DNA of 64,000 nucleotides from Chitinophagales bacterium (GTDB taxonomy: Bacteria > Bacteroidota > Bacteroidia > Chitinophagales > Chitinophagaceae). The stretch is taken from NCBI GenBank assembly GCA_017303855.1, contig JAFLBL010000019.1, positions 1 to 64,000 of the forward strand, written 5' to 3'. Below the pieces are notes generated by a model. That model was given only the letters and a program-made list of their open reading frames with translations. It was not told the origin of the DNA and made no database searches. A program made the position numbers and the translations under genes. This document shows, one piece after another, positions 24,860 to 33,939 of the stretch (position 1 is the stretch's first letter; each line of letters begins with the position of its first letter).

Positions 24860-27091
24860 ATGCTGAATTTTACAAGTTCCCGTCATTTCAGTTTGTTGAT
24901 TGTACTGATGTTCCTGTTTTTCGGAGCATTGGCGAATCCGGGCATACTGATCCGGGGTACCTATGTGCTGGCAACCAGTCAATATCCGTCTGCCATAAAA
25001 AAAATCCGGCCACAAGCGGTGTATGTAGTGTACAAGGGACCTGTGATTAAAGAACACTGGCGTAAACAGTTTTTCAGTAACGACACAATTTTACAACTCC
25101 GGGGTTTTATGGATTCTGCTCGTAATGGCATTAAAGCATACCGGCTTGTTTTTAAAAGCGGAACGGAAATTGACAGTGTTTGGCAGATCAATGATCAGTT
25201 GCTGATAACCGATAAAGCCTGGAATCTGGCACCCGGATTACTTGATGTTGTGGCTGTGGATGAAACGGGGAAAACAACAGACCGCTTTATTTTTAATTAT
25301 GGTGAAAAATTTAAACTGGAAGGGAAGAAAGTGCCCGGTCTGGAACAACTGCTACGGCAGGAGGAAGTGTATACGCAGACTGATCGTAACAGGTATGCAA
25401 CCGGTGCTGCCTGGGTGTTGTCCGTAGGAATTGATAATTATACCGGGGGAATTGCACAGCACTACCGCAATTGCGAATCAGATGCACGTTCGTACAACGA
25501 ATTTTTCAGGAATCAGTTTATGAAAGCGGGACATTCAATTCCTGCGTCATTCTATCACGGATATCTGCTCACCGGTGAAAAAGCAAGCAGGGCGGCAATA
25601 CTTGAAACATTGCGGGAAATCGCGGAACGGGCAGCCCCCGGCGATTATTTTATTTTTAATTTCAGTGGACTGAGTTATCCGTTGTCAGCGGACGGGGAAA
25701 AAGAATCCACCTGTTTTTTTCCCTGGGACAGTGCAGGTTTTTCCAAGGAAGTTATAGACAGTAAGCGCCCGCAGGCTAAGCTGATCAGCGAACGCCTGAT
25801 TTCCCTGAAAGTATTGCAGGAATATTTTCAGATGATACCGGCTAAGCAACAGCTGCTGATTACAGAATCCGGCCCCACCCGGAATTTTAAGACAGAGTTT
25901 TTACGCACGCTGATGCAGAACTCGCCACTGGTTTCAGGTCTGCTCAATAAAAACAGGATTATTATGGTGCCAGAAGGATTTGGTCTGGATAATCTGTTCT
26001 GCAAGGGAAAGAGTGCAGGTAAAGGCCCGCTGAACTTTTACCTGACATCATTGGACAGCACACTGAATATTTTCAATATTTTTCTGCCCGGGATGCAGGC
26101 GGAGAAAATTGTACACAGTATGAAGAACCACGAAATTGCCTGCGAAGCGGGAACACAGGACTATTTTGATGTGTTTTTCGAACAGACCTTTCTCCGCCAG
26201 TACAGGGATGTTTTCGGCGAGGAGGAGTCTGTTACCAGGGGCTTGAAAGTACGGCCGGCTGAACTGACGAAAGAACTCAGCGATCTGGAAGGGAAGCGTT
26301 ATGCCCTGGTAATTGGTACCGATCATTACCGGGGTAAGGGCTGGAACCCCCTGAGTAATCCGATTGCGGATGCGCGGGCGGTAGCCGCCGAATTAAAAGA
26401 AGGGTATGGATTTGAAATCCGGCTGCTTGAAGATCAGCCGATGGACAGCATCTATGCGGCAGTCCGTTATTATTACAACAACGCACAACCCAATGATCAG
26501 CTGGTTATCTATGTGGCAGGTCATGGTGATATGGATGAAATGTTGCTGGACGACGGATTTATTGTATGTCATGATTCCAGGTCGGTTGAGGATGATCCGA
26601 TGCGCAACAGCTATATCCCGTACATGAAACTCAAAAAAATGCTGAACAATATACCGGCAAGGCAGGTGCTGGTATTGCTGGATGTTTGTCATGGTGGCGT
26701 GTTTGATCAGAAAGTATTTGATCAGAAATTTTCAGGTGACGGGAAAAGAGAAGGCGTGTTTGCTGCTATCAGCAACCGGAATGTTGTACAATTATTAAAA
26801 GATAAATTGCCGCTGCGTACCCGCAAGTTTCTTTCATCGGTTGGAACAGAGCCGGCATTTGATGGGAAAGCCGGAAAACATTCTCCTTTTGCAAACCTTT
26901 TGTTACAGGTGCTGCGATCCCGGGGTGAAAACGCCAATGGCATACTTACGCTGTCGGATATTTATGCAGTATTACAGACGGCCAGCCTGAATGAAACGGC
27001 TACACTGCGGATCACGCCCGCCATGGATAATTTCGGCCGCTTTGATCCATTCAGTGAATTTATTTTTATTCCGGTAGCAGAAAAAAAATAA
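24860..27091 (+). CDS. Caspase-family protein with a degenerate first and an intact second caspase domain
   Basis: A signal peptide/anchor (about 8-27) is followed by a beta-rich domain (about 30-155). Residues ~183-345 keep the caspase fold start (AAWVLSVGIDNYTGG) and strands, but FIFNFSGLSYP stands where YxxGHG should be and LLITESGPT where LxxCHSG should be, so both catalytic residues are missing. Residues ~478-735 are a second, intact caspase domain: RYALVIGTDHYRG, His555 in YVAGHGD and Cys610 in LLDVCHGGVFD. The tandem pseudo-plus-active arrangement is unusual. It starts divergently to another caspase gene and is followed 87 bp on by the ECF sigma factor of the PUL. Roles in regulated proteolysis or in a defence/cell-death response are only guesses. 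Confidence 0.82.
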   Translation: MLNFTSSRHFSLLIVLMFLFFGALANPGILIRGTYVLATSQYPSAIKKIRPQAVYVVYKGPVIKEHWRKQFFSNDTILQLRGFMDSARNGIKAYRLVFKSGTEIDSVWQINDQLLITDKAWNLAPGLLDVVAVDETGKTTDRFIFNYGEKFKLEGKKVPGLEQLLRQEEVYTQTDRNRYATGAAWVLSVGIDNYTGGIAQHYRNCESDARSYNEFFRNQFMKAGHSIPASFYHGYLLTGEKASRAAILETLREIAERAAPGDYFIFNFSGLSYPLSADGEKESTCFFPWDSAGFSKEVIDSKRPQAKLISERLISLKVLQEYFQMIPAKQQLLITESGPTRNFKTEFLRTLMQNSPLVSGLLNKNRIIMVPEGFGLDNLFCKGKSAGKGPLNFYLTSLDSTLNIFNIFLPGMQAEKIVHSMKNHEIACEAGTQDYFDVFFEQTFLRQYRDVFGEEESVTRGLKVRPAELTKELSDLEGKRYALVIGTDHYRGKGWNPLSNPIADARAVAAELKEGYGFEIRLLEDQPMDSIYAAVRYYYNNAQPNDQLVIYVAGHGDMDEMLLDDGFIVCHDSRSVEDDPMRNSYIPYMKLKKMLNNIPARQVLVLLDVCHGGVFDQKVFDQKFSGDGKREGVFAAISNRNVVQLLKDKLPLRTRKFLSSVGTEPAFDGKAGKHSPFANLLLQVLRSRGENANGILTLSDIYAVLQTASLNETATLRITPAMDNFGRFDPFSEFIFIPVAEKK

Positions 27092-27178
27092 CGTACGTTC
27101 CGTTGTTGTTTTTGTTTTCTGATCAGGATCAGGTCAGGGTTCGGATATTTTTTCTATATTGCCCGTACGATTGCTTAC

Positions 27179-27778
27179 ATGAATGCTGCTGCTCAATATA
27201 ACGGGGATTCTTTGCTCCCGCTACAGGAACGAATTGCCTGTGGTGACAGTGCGGCTTTCAGGCAATTGTTTCATCTTTTCTACACCCGTCTTTCACAGTT
27301 TGCAACTTCAATAATTAAGTCGGAAGAAATTGCCGGCGAAGTCGTGGATGAAGTATTTGTACGCTTATGGACCAACAGGTCAACCATCGGGTCTATACAA
27401 AATCTGCGTGTATATCTTTACCAGGCTGTCAAGAATGAATCACTCAACTATTTATCCCGCAAAGCCCATCAGCATATTTATGAGCCTTTTGATGATATTT
27501 ATATCCAGCTCAATGACGATCTGAGTCCGGAACGTTTGATGATAACACAGGAACTGATCAGCAAAATCAGGGCTGCCGTGGACGCGCTGCCACCTCGTTG
27601 TAAAATGGTTTTTAAACTGGTGCGCGAGGACGGATTAAAATACCGGGAAGTGGCCGAAATTCTGAATCTTTCCCATAAAACCGTTGACGCCCAGATGGTA
27701 ATTGCCATCGGCCGTATCCGAGAAGCCCTGAAAGAGGAAATGCATCTGTTTCCCCGGATTTTTTTTCAAAAAAAATAG
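27179..27778 (+). CDS. ECF RNA polymerase sigma-70 factor (Bacteroidota PUL type)
   Basis: A 199-residue ECF sigma factor with region 2 (SAFRQLFHLFYTRLSQFA, EVVDEVFVRLWTNR) and region 4 (LPPRCKMVFKLVREDGLKYREVAEILNLSHKTVDAQM, of which the helix-turn-helix is residues ~150-175). It directs transcription of the downstream SusCD locus when released by the FecR protein, which starts 51 bp later. TATATTGC (27156-27163) is a near -7 match upstream. Confidence 0.93.
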   Translation: MNAAAQYNGDSLLPLQERIACGDSAAFRQLFHLFYTRLSQFATSIIKSEEIAGEVVDEVFVRLWTNRSTIGSIQNLRVYLYQAVKNESLNYLSRKAHQHIYEPFDDIYIQLNDDLSPERLMITQELISKIRAAVDALPPRCKMVFKLVREDGLKYREVAEILNLSHKTVDAQMVIAIGRIREALKEEMHLFPRIFFQKK

Positions 27779-27829
27779 AACGCGTTTAGGGAACCCGGTT
27801 GTTTGCTGTGTCTTATACAGTAAGCACGT

Positions 27830-28948
27830 ATGTCGAACCAGCACTTTTATAGTTTATTTGCCAAAAAACTGGCAGGAGAAGCCAGTCCTGAAGAGCTCAG
27901 TGAGCTGGACGCATACCTGCAGGCGCATCCGGAAGAGCAATATGTGCAGGAAATTGTCACCAACTGGTGGGAATCCGGTGTAGCAATGTCTCCTGAAGCC
28001 GAAGAATCGGAGGATGCTCGGTTCGAACGCATTTTACATCAATCGGCCATCAATCAGTTTCAGACGGAAGAAATAATACAATCACAGAAACCGGTTCATA
28101 AAATGAATTTTTCCGGTTGGAAAAAATGGATGGCGGCTGCTGTTGTGGCAGGTCTGTTGTTTATTGGCGCCCGGTATGTATTCAGCAGTTCAGTTGTAAC
28201 AGCCGATACGGAAAATGAAATTGTGGCAAAACGGGGAACCAAGTCCCGCTTATTATTACCCGATGGTACACAGGTATGGCTGAATGCAGAGAGCCGTATT
28301 ACCTATGCTGATTTCTTCAATGATTCACTACGGGAAGTCCGCCTGGAAGGGGAAGCCTATTTTGATGTGGTGAAAGATGCCAGACGCCCGTTTATAGTAC
28401 ATACATCCGGTATACGGATACGGGTATTAGGGACAGCGTTTAATGTTAAATCATATCCGCAGGACCCCACTATTGAAGCCACACTGGTCAGGGGCCTGAT
28501 TGAAGTGGAAAAAATAAACCAGCCCCAATCGTCCAGGATCATGTTAAAACCCAATGAAAAACTGGTATATAATAAGAACCTTGACCATGTTGTAAAAACA
28601 ACTGAACCGTCTCTTGAAAAAAATAATAGCGTACAACAGCCGGAAGTAAAGCCGGAAAGTATTTCCATCAGCACCCTTGCAAAAGGGATCGCCGACAGTA
28701 TACGGGTTGAGACGTCCTGGGTCTACGGTAAACTGGTATTTGACGGGGAGACTTTCAGGGAGCTTGCACCACGAATGGAACGATGGTTCAATGTAAAAAT
28801 CGGTTTCAGAAATGAGAAAGTGGCAGGCTACCGCTTTACCGGTGTTTTTGAACATGAAAATATTGAAGAAGCATTGCAGGCATTACAACTGACCGCCTCA
28901 TTTTCCAGTACCGTCAAAGGAAATGAAGTATGGATTGATAAGAAATAA
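27830..28948 (+). CDS. FecR-domain anti-sigma factor
   Basis: An inner-membrane anti-sigma regulator: cytoplasmic N-terminus (about 1-95), one membrane helix (MAAAVVAGLLFIGARYVF, ~101-118), a periplasmic FecR domain (AKRGTKSRLLLPDGTQVWLN, about 135-240; EGEAYFDV, VLGTAFNVKSY) and a DUF4974-like C-terminal domain (about 285-370: LVFDGETFRELAPRMERWFNV). It relays the signal from the TonB-dependent SusC receptor (STN domain) to the sigma factor encoded just upstream. Length is normal at 372 residues. A hairpin ATCGGG-AATG/CATT-CCCGAT (28973-29000) lies between this gene and susC. Confidence 0.93.
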   Translation: MSNQHFYSLFAKKLAGEASPEELSELDAYLQAHPEEQYVQEIVTNWWESGVAMSPEAEESEDARFERILHQSAINQFQTEEIIQSQKPVHKMNFSGWKKWMAAAVVAGLLFIGARYVFSSSVVTADTENEIVAKRGTKSRLLLPDGTQVWLNAESRITYADFFNDSLREVRLEGEAYFDVVKDARRPFIVHTSGIRIRVLGTAFNVKSYPQDPTIEATLVRGLIEVEKINQPQSSRIMLKPNEKLVYNKNLDHVVKTTEPSLEKNNSVQQPEVKPESISISTLAKGIADSIRVETSWVYGKLVFDGETFRELAPRMERWFNVKIGFRNEKVAGYRFTGVFEHENIEEALQALQLTASFSSTVKGNEVWIDKK

Positions 28949-29072
28949 CTGATTAAACGTAGTATAAAAAAAATCGGGAAATGCGGCAACATTCCCCGAT
29001 AAAGGCTAAAACGGAATTCCCCGCTTGTTGAAGGAAAGGGATTCCACATTTAATAACCCCAAAACTAAAGGT

Positions 29073-32000
29073 ATGAAAAAAAAGGTACCTCGGGAAAGGC
29101 TTTTGCCTGCTCCAGACTGTTCTTTCTTAAAAATGCTATTGCTTATGAAGTTGACGGTTGCAATGATCTTATTGACTGCTTTTCAGGTCACTGCCGCAGG
29201 AGAGGGCCATGCGCAGAATGTTACGCTGCAGCTCAGGCAGGCTGAAATCCCGAAAGTATTCCGGGCTATCGAAAAGCAAAGCCCTTACCGTTTCCTGTAC
29301 AATTATGATTTACCTGCCCTGCAGCGTAAAGTAGATGTGGATGTAAAAAACACCCCGGTGCTTACGGTACTCAATGACCTGCTGGCCGGATCGGGACTTG
29401 GGTACAGGATTATGAATAACCGGCTAGTTGTTATTGTTTCCACTACTGCCGATAACGCGGCTGTGAACAAAACAGTTACCGGTACCATTTTATCCGAAGC
29501 CGGAGAGCCGTTGGCCGGCGTCAGTGTCCGGATTAAAGGGACAGATTTTGGAACCACTACTGATGCCAAAGGAAAATTTTCACTGGAAGTTCCGGAAAAA
29601 GCCGTACTGGTATTTTCCTATGTAGGTTTTGATCCGCAGGAAGTAACCGTTGGCGCACAACAGACTATTAATATAAAACTGAAACCTGCTGACTCCCAGA
29701 TGGAACAAGTAGTGGTAGTGGGTTATGGTACACAGAAGAAAAAAGACCTGACTGGTTCGGTGTCCACCCTTACTTCAAAAGACCTGGAAAACAGACCGAC
29801 TTCCCAGTTTGGCTATGCCATTGAAGGTAAAGCCGCGGGCGTACAGGTGATCCGTTCTTCCGGTCAGCCACAGGCGGGTTTCTCCATTCGTGTCAGGGGT
29901 ACTGCATCCATCACGGCGGGCAGTGATCCGATTTATATTGTAGATGGAATACCTACTGAAAATATAAATGATATTAACCCCGGGGATATTGAAAATATCA
30001 CGGTATTAAAAGACGCATCTTCAGCCGCGATATACGGTAACAGGGGTTCCAACGGGGTAGTGATTGTAACCACTAAAAGAGGAAAAAACCAGAAACTGAA
30101 AATCGGGTTCAATACATCGCTGACCATGAGTAAGGCCTGGAAAAAAATGGATGTGCTGAACAGCAGTCAGTTTAAAGACCTGGCTACTGAAATGGGAGCT
30201 ACTACCGACTGGAACAAATACAATGCGAATACCAACTGGCAGGATGAGACATTCCGTAATGCCGTTTCTCAGAATTACCAGCTCACCGCAACCGGTGGTT
30301 CGAAAAATACCAGTTATTATGTATCCGGTGCGTATGTAAATCAGAACGGAATTGTGCTGAATAATAACCTCAAACGGGCGACATTCAAAGCCAACCTTGA
30401 TCAGCAGGTTACAAAATTCCTGAAGGTAGGTGCCACACTGGCTTATTCCAATTGGAAAGACCGCGACGTTCCGGAAAATTACCGGAATGGTGTTATTGCC
30501 CGTGTGCTGACTACTGCACCAATCATTGGTATCCGCGATATGGACGACCCGAAACAGTATGCGCGGAGTCCGTTTATCAACGACCTCGAAAATCCGGTAT
30601 CCACTGTTTATCAGCCGGAGCACCTGTTCACCAATAACCGCTTCACGGGTAATATATATGCAGAAGCGGAAGTGAAAAAAGGCCTGAAACTGAAAACCCT
30701 TTTTGGTTTTGAAAATTCGGATGGTTTGTTTACTTCTTTCCAGGATACAGTACAGACAAGATACGGACGTACCATGCACGGACTGGCTTCCGAGAATACG
30801 TACAAACAAAAAAACTGGATATCAGAAAATACAGTCAGTTACACGACGAAGATTAAAAATCACAGTATTAATGCGCTGGCCGGTTTTATCGTAGCCCGTG
30901 AAACGGATGATAATCTTTACCGCAGTTCTGTGGATTTCCGTACGGCTAAACCCGGCGATCAGTCCGTGGATGGCGGTGCCGTAAAATCCACTCCGACTAA
31001 GGATAAAATGAGGGCTTCCAGTGTATCCGCTATTGCCCGGATTTTCTACAACTACAAGGACAAATATTACCTGACTACCAATTTCCGTCAGGATGGTTCA
31101 GGCAAATTCGCTGAAGGAAATAAGTGGGGTAGTTTTCCTTCTTTCTCTGCAGGCTGGAGAATTTCTGAGGAAGACTTTTTCAAAAAAACAGGAAATGGTA
31201 TATCTGAACTGAAACTCCGTGCTGGCTGGGGTATTGTGGGAAATGATCGTATACCTGCCTTTGCACGTTTCGGATTAGTGGATACGGCCGCACCCAAATA
31301 CCTGATTGGCGGTGCCGTACGTACCGCCTATGTTCCCCGTACACTGGAGAATGTGGATCTGACCTGGGAGAAAACCAACCAGGTGGATATTGGTATTGAT
31401 CTGGGGCTGTTTAAAAACCGCCTGATGATCACCGCCGATTACTATCATAAGAAAACGACCGATATGTTGCTGGCCGTGCCCATTCCTACCACCACCGGAT
31501 ATTCCAGTGCCTGGCAGAATGCGGGCAGTCTCGAGAATAAAGGATTTGAGTTTTCATTTGCTTCCAAAAATATCGTGAAAACGGATTTTAAATGGAGCAG
31601 TGATTTTAATATCTCCTTTAATAAGAACAAAGTACTTGACATCGTGGGCACGCAACTGGTAGTGGGTACCATCAATCCGGCTGGTTCTGATTATAATACA
31701 GCCATCGTTCAGGAAGGCATGCCCCTGGGTAGTTTTTATGGTAAGGTTTCACAGGGTGTGGATCCGGCTACAGGCAATATCAGATACATGCTGAATAAAG
31801 CAGGAACAGCGGATAGTGTGGGGATAATTGGAAATGCCAATCCGAAATTCATGTATGGATTCAGTAACTCCATTACCTACAAAAACTTTTCGGTAGATAT
31901 TTTCTTCCAGGGAGTAAGTGGTAATGATGTCATGAATGCCACACGTATTTTGTCTGAATCAATGGCCCTGGTGATGAATCAATCCGCAACCGTACTGAAT

Positions 32001-32360
32001 CGTTGGAAGAATGCCGGGGATATTACGTCGATTCCGCGTTCTTCCGCAAACTCATGGAACAACTCACTGCCTTCCACCCGGTATATGGAGAAAGGGTCCT
32101 ACCTGCGGCTGAAATCGCTTACCGTTGGATATCGGCTACCTGAAGGCAGCATCAGCAAACTGAAGATGAGCCGTTGCTTTATTTACCTTACCGCGGAGAA
32201 TCTGTTCACCTTTACGAACTATACCGGTTTCGACCCTGAACTCAGTGCATTCAGTGGCAAGTCAAATTCCACTACTAACCAGAATGCGGCACCCGGTGTG
32301 GATTGGGGTACCTATCCGCAATCCAGGGATTTCGTACTGGGCTTAAACATCTCCTTCTAA
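29073..32360 (+). CDS. SusC/RagA-family TonB-dependent outer membrane receptor with STN domain
   Basis: The outer-membrane importer for oligosaccharides and partner of SusD. A signal anchor (about 25-50) is followed by an STN secretin/TonB signalling domain (VTLQLRQAEIPKVFRAIEKQ), a CarboxypepD_reg-like Ig domain (TGTILSEAGEPLAGVSVRI), the plug (MEQVVVVGYGTQKKKDLTGS) with YGNRGSNGVVIVTTKRGK, and the 22-strand barrel to the final aromatic residue (FVLGLNISF). The STN domain means it also signals to the neighbouring FecR. The start at 29073 (MKKKVPRERLL) is preferred to 29025 as it removes a low-complexity leader of 16 codons. 7 bp separate it from susD. Confidence 0.93.
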   Translation: MKKKVPRERLLPAPDCSFLKMLLLMKLTVAMILLTAFQVTAAGEGHAQNVTLQLRQAEIPKVFRAIEKQSPYRFLYNYDLPALQRKVDVDVKNTPVLTVLNDLLAGSGLGYRIMNNRLVVIVSTTADNAAVNKTVTGTILSEAGEPLAGVSVRIKGTDFGTTTDAKGKFSLEVPEKAVLVFSYVGFDPQEVTVGAQQTINIKLKPADSQMEQVVVVGYGTQKKKDLTGSVSTLTSKDLENRPTSQFGYAIEGKAAGVQVIRSSGQPQAGFSIRVRGTASITAGSDPIYIVDGIPTENINDINPGDIENITVLKDASSAAIYGNRGSNGVVIVTTKRGKNQKLKIGFNTSLTMSKAWKKMDVLNSSQFKDLATEMGATTDWNKYNANTNWQDETFRNAVSQNYQLTATGGSKNTSYYVSGAYVNQNGIVLNNNLKRATFKANLDQQVTKFLKVGATLAYSNWKDRDVPENYRNGVIARVLTTAPIIGIRDMDDPKQYARSPFINDLENPVSTVYQPEHLFTNNRFTGNIYAEAEVKKGLKLKTLFGFENSDGLFTSFQDTVQTRYGRTMHGLASENTYKQKNWISENTVSYTTKIKNHSINALAGFIVARETDDNLYRSSVDFRTAKPGDQSVDGGAVKSTPTKDKMRASSVSAIARIFYNYKDKYYLTTNFRQDGSGKFAEGNKWGSFPSFSAGWRISEEDFFKKTGNGISELKLRAGWGIVGNDRIPAFARFGLVDTAAPKYLIGGAVRTAYVPRTLENVDLTWEKTNQVDIGIDLGLFKNRLMITADYYHKKTTDMLLAVPIPTTTGYSSAWQNAGSLENKGFEFSFASKNIVKTDFKWSSDFNISFNKNKVLDIVGTQLVVGTINPAGSDYNTAIVQEGMPLGSFYGKVSQGVDPATGNIRYMLNKAGTADSVGIIGNANPKFMYGFSNSITYKNFSVDIFFQGVSGNDVMNATRILSESMALVMNQSATVLNRWKNAGDITSIPRSSANSWNNSLPSTRYMEKGSYLRLKSLTVGYRLPEGSISKLKMSRCFIYLTAENLFTFTNYTGFDPELSAFSGKSNSTTNQNAAPGVDWGTYPQSRDFVLGLNISF

Positions 32361-32367
32361 TCTAAAA

Positions 32368-33930
32368 ATGGCAAACATGAAAAAATATTCATACCGGATA
32401 CTGGCAGTGGCGATGATCGGACTGCTGCCATTTGCATCGTGCAAAAAATTTCTTGATGATAAGCCCGAGACGGCACTGACAACGGGTAATGCGTACACTT
32501 CCGCGCGCGATGCGGAGAACGCGCTCAACGGCTGTTATCATACATTTTACGCCACGGATTACTATCAGTGGGAGAATGTAATGCTGAGCGATGTGCGTTC
32601 AGACAATGCATACCCCGGCGGTAACAACGAAGAAACCTTCTTTGATTATGACCGGTTTATTCTGCCGGCCAGTAATACACACAGCTATGCTCACTGGAGA
32701 GCGTTGTATAACGGCATTGCCCGATGTAATGTATTGCTGAATAAAATTGAACTGGTGGCTGATCCGGCACTTACCGCCGCACGGAAAGCCGAGATTATCG
32801 GGGAAGCAAAATTTCTGCGCGCCTTCCATTATTATCACCTGGTGAAATTATATGGTGGCGTACCCCTGGAACTGGAATCCAATTCCGCGGATCCCGGCAA
32901 AACAAGAAAAGCCCGCTCAACAGAAAAGGAAGTGTATGATCAGATTGTACTCGACCTGGAAGCAGCCGTAGCCAGTCTCCCGGATACCTATAATGGAGCA
33001 GCCGGTACCGCTACAGCCAATACCCCATCTGTAAATAAGGCAAGAGCTACAAAAGGTGCGGCCAATGCCATGCTGGCAAAAGCATGGGCACAACGCAGTG
33101 ACCGCGACTATGCCAAAGTTTTACAGTATTGTAATGCCGTTATCAGCAGCCCGGCAGGCTATGCATTATTATCCAGCTATGCCGATGTATTTGACGGAAA
33201 CCATGATTTCAACAGCGAATCCATTCTTGAAATTCCGTATGAAGCCGGTAACTGGGATGCTTCCTGCTGGGGTGTGCAGTTGTACCTGGCTCCGGAAGAT
33301 GGCTGGCAGAAATACTGTGTCCCTTCCAAAGACCTGGTGGCCGCTTATGATGCAAATGGCGACCTGGTAAGAAAAAATGCAAACATTCTTTTCCTGACCC
33401 GTGATGGCAATGGAGATCCGATCAGCTGGCCGGATGAAAACTGGAATCCTTGTAAAGACGCCAATACCGCCACGCCGTTTAATCAGAAACAAAAGAACGC
33501 CGGTGGTTGGGCCAGCGGAGATAATTTTTATCTTATTCGCCTGGCAGATATCCTCTTACTGAAAGCAGAAGCACAGAATGAAACCGGGAATCCGGGGCCC
33601 GCTGCTACCACGTTGAACCTGGTAAGAAACAGGGCGGGACTTGCATCCATTACGGGTTCTTCACAGGCGCAGATGAAAACGGCTATCCTGCTGGAAAGAA
33701 GACTGGAACTGGCTTTTGAAGCACAACGCTGGGATGACCTGGTACGTGCTGGTGTAGCCACAACGGTTATGCAGGCACTGAATGAAGTTACCTATACCTG
33801 TCCTTCGGGTGTACAGGGACCTGCCGTACGGATGGATTATTCGCAATGTACCCAGCAACACTGGATCATGCCGATTCCGTTGGTGGAACTGAACAGTAAT
33901 CCGAACCTGGTACAGAATCCGGGTTATTAA
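32368..33930 (+). CDS. SusD/RagB-family surface glycan-binding lipoprotein
   Basis: The lid of the SusCD uptake complex. It has a lipoprotein signal peptide with lipobox FASC at about residues 22-25, followed by KKFLDDKPE, typical of SusD. The alpha-helical TPR-like scaffold includes NALNGCYHTFYATDYYQW, GEAKFLRAFHYYHLVKLYGGVPL, and the C-terminal RRLELAFEAQRWDDLVRAG and IMPIPLVELNSNPNLVQNPGY. An in-frame ATG at 32377 (MKKYSYRIL) is an equally good start. It directly follows susC and precedes a lipoprotein gene by 9 bp, so all are one operon. Confidence 0.93.
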   Translation: MANMKKYSYRILAVAMIGLLPFASCKKFLDDKPETALTTGNAYTSARDAENALNGCYHTFYATDYYQWENVMLSDVRSDNAYPGGNNEETFFDYDRFILPASNTHSYAHWRALYNGIARCNVLLNKIELVADPALTAARKAEIIGEAKFLRAFHYYHLVKLYGGVPLELESNSADPGKTRKARSTEKEVYDQIVLDLEAAVASLPDTYNGAAGTATANTPSVNKARATKGAANAMLAKAWAQRSDRDYAKVLQYCNAVISSPAGYALLSSYADVFDGNHDFNSESILEIPYEAGNWDASCWGVQLYLAPEDGWQKYCVPSKDLVAAYDANGDLVRKNANILFLTRDGNGDPISWPDENWNPCKDANTATPFNQKQKNAGGWASGDNFYLIRLADILLLKAEAQNETGNPGPAATTLNLVRNRAGLASITGSSQAQMKTAILLERRLELAFEAQRWDDLVRAGVATTVMQALNEVTYTCPSGVQGPAVRMDYSQCTQQHWIMPIPLVELNSNPNLVQNPGY

Positions 33931-33939
33931 TGAGAAAGT

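Noticed and set aside
22445..27778. The caspase pair as a proven abortive-infection defence system
   Set aside because: Both have export signals and no nucleotide cyclase, sensor or effector gene adjoins; defence is possible but not supported.
28973..29000. The hairpin between fecR and susC as a terminator
   Set aside because: It has an internal mismatch and no T run on the plus strand; the A run lies upstream, so it does not fit a plus-strand terminator.
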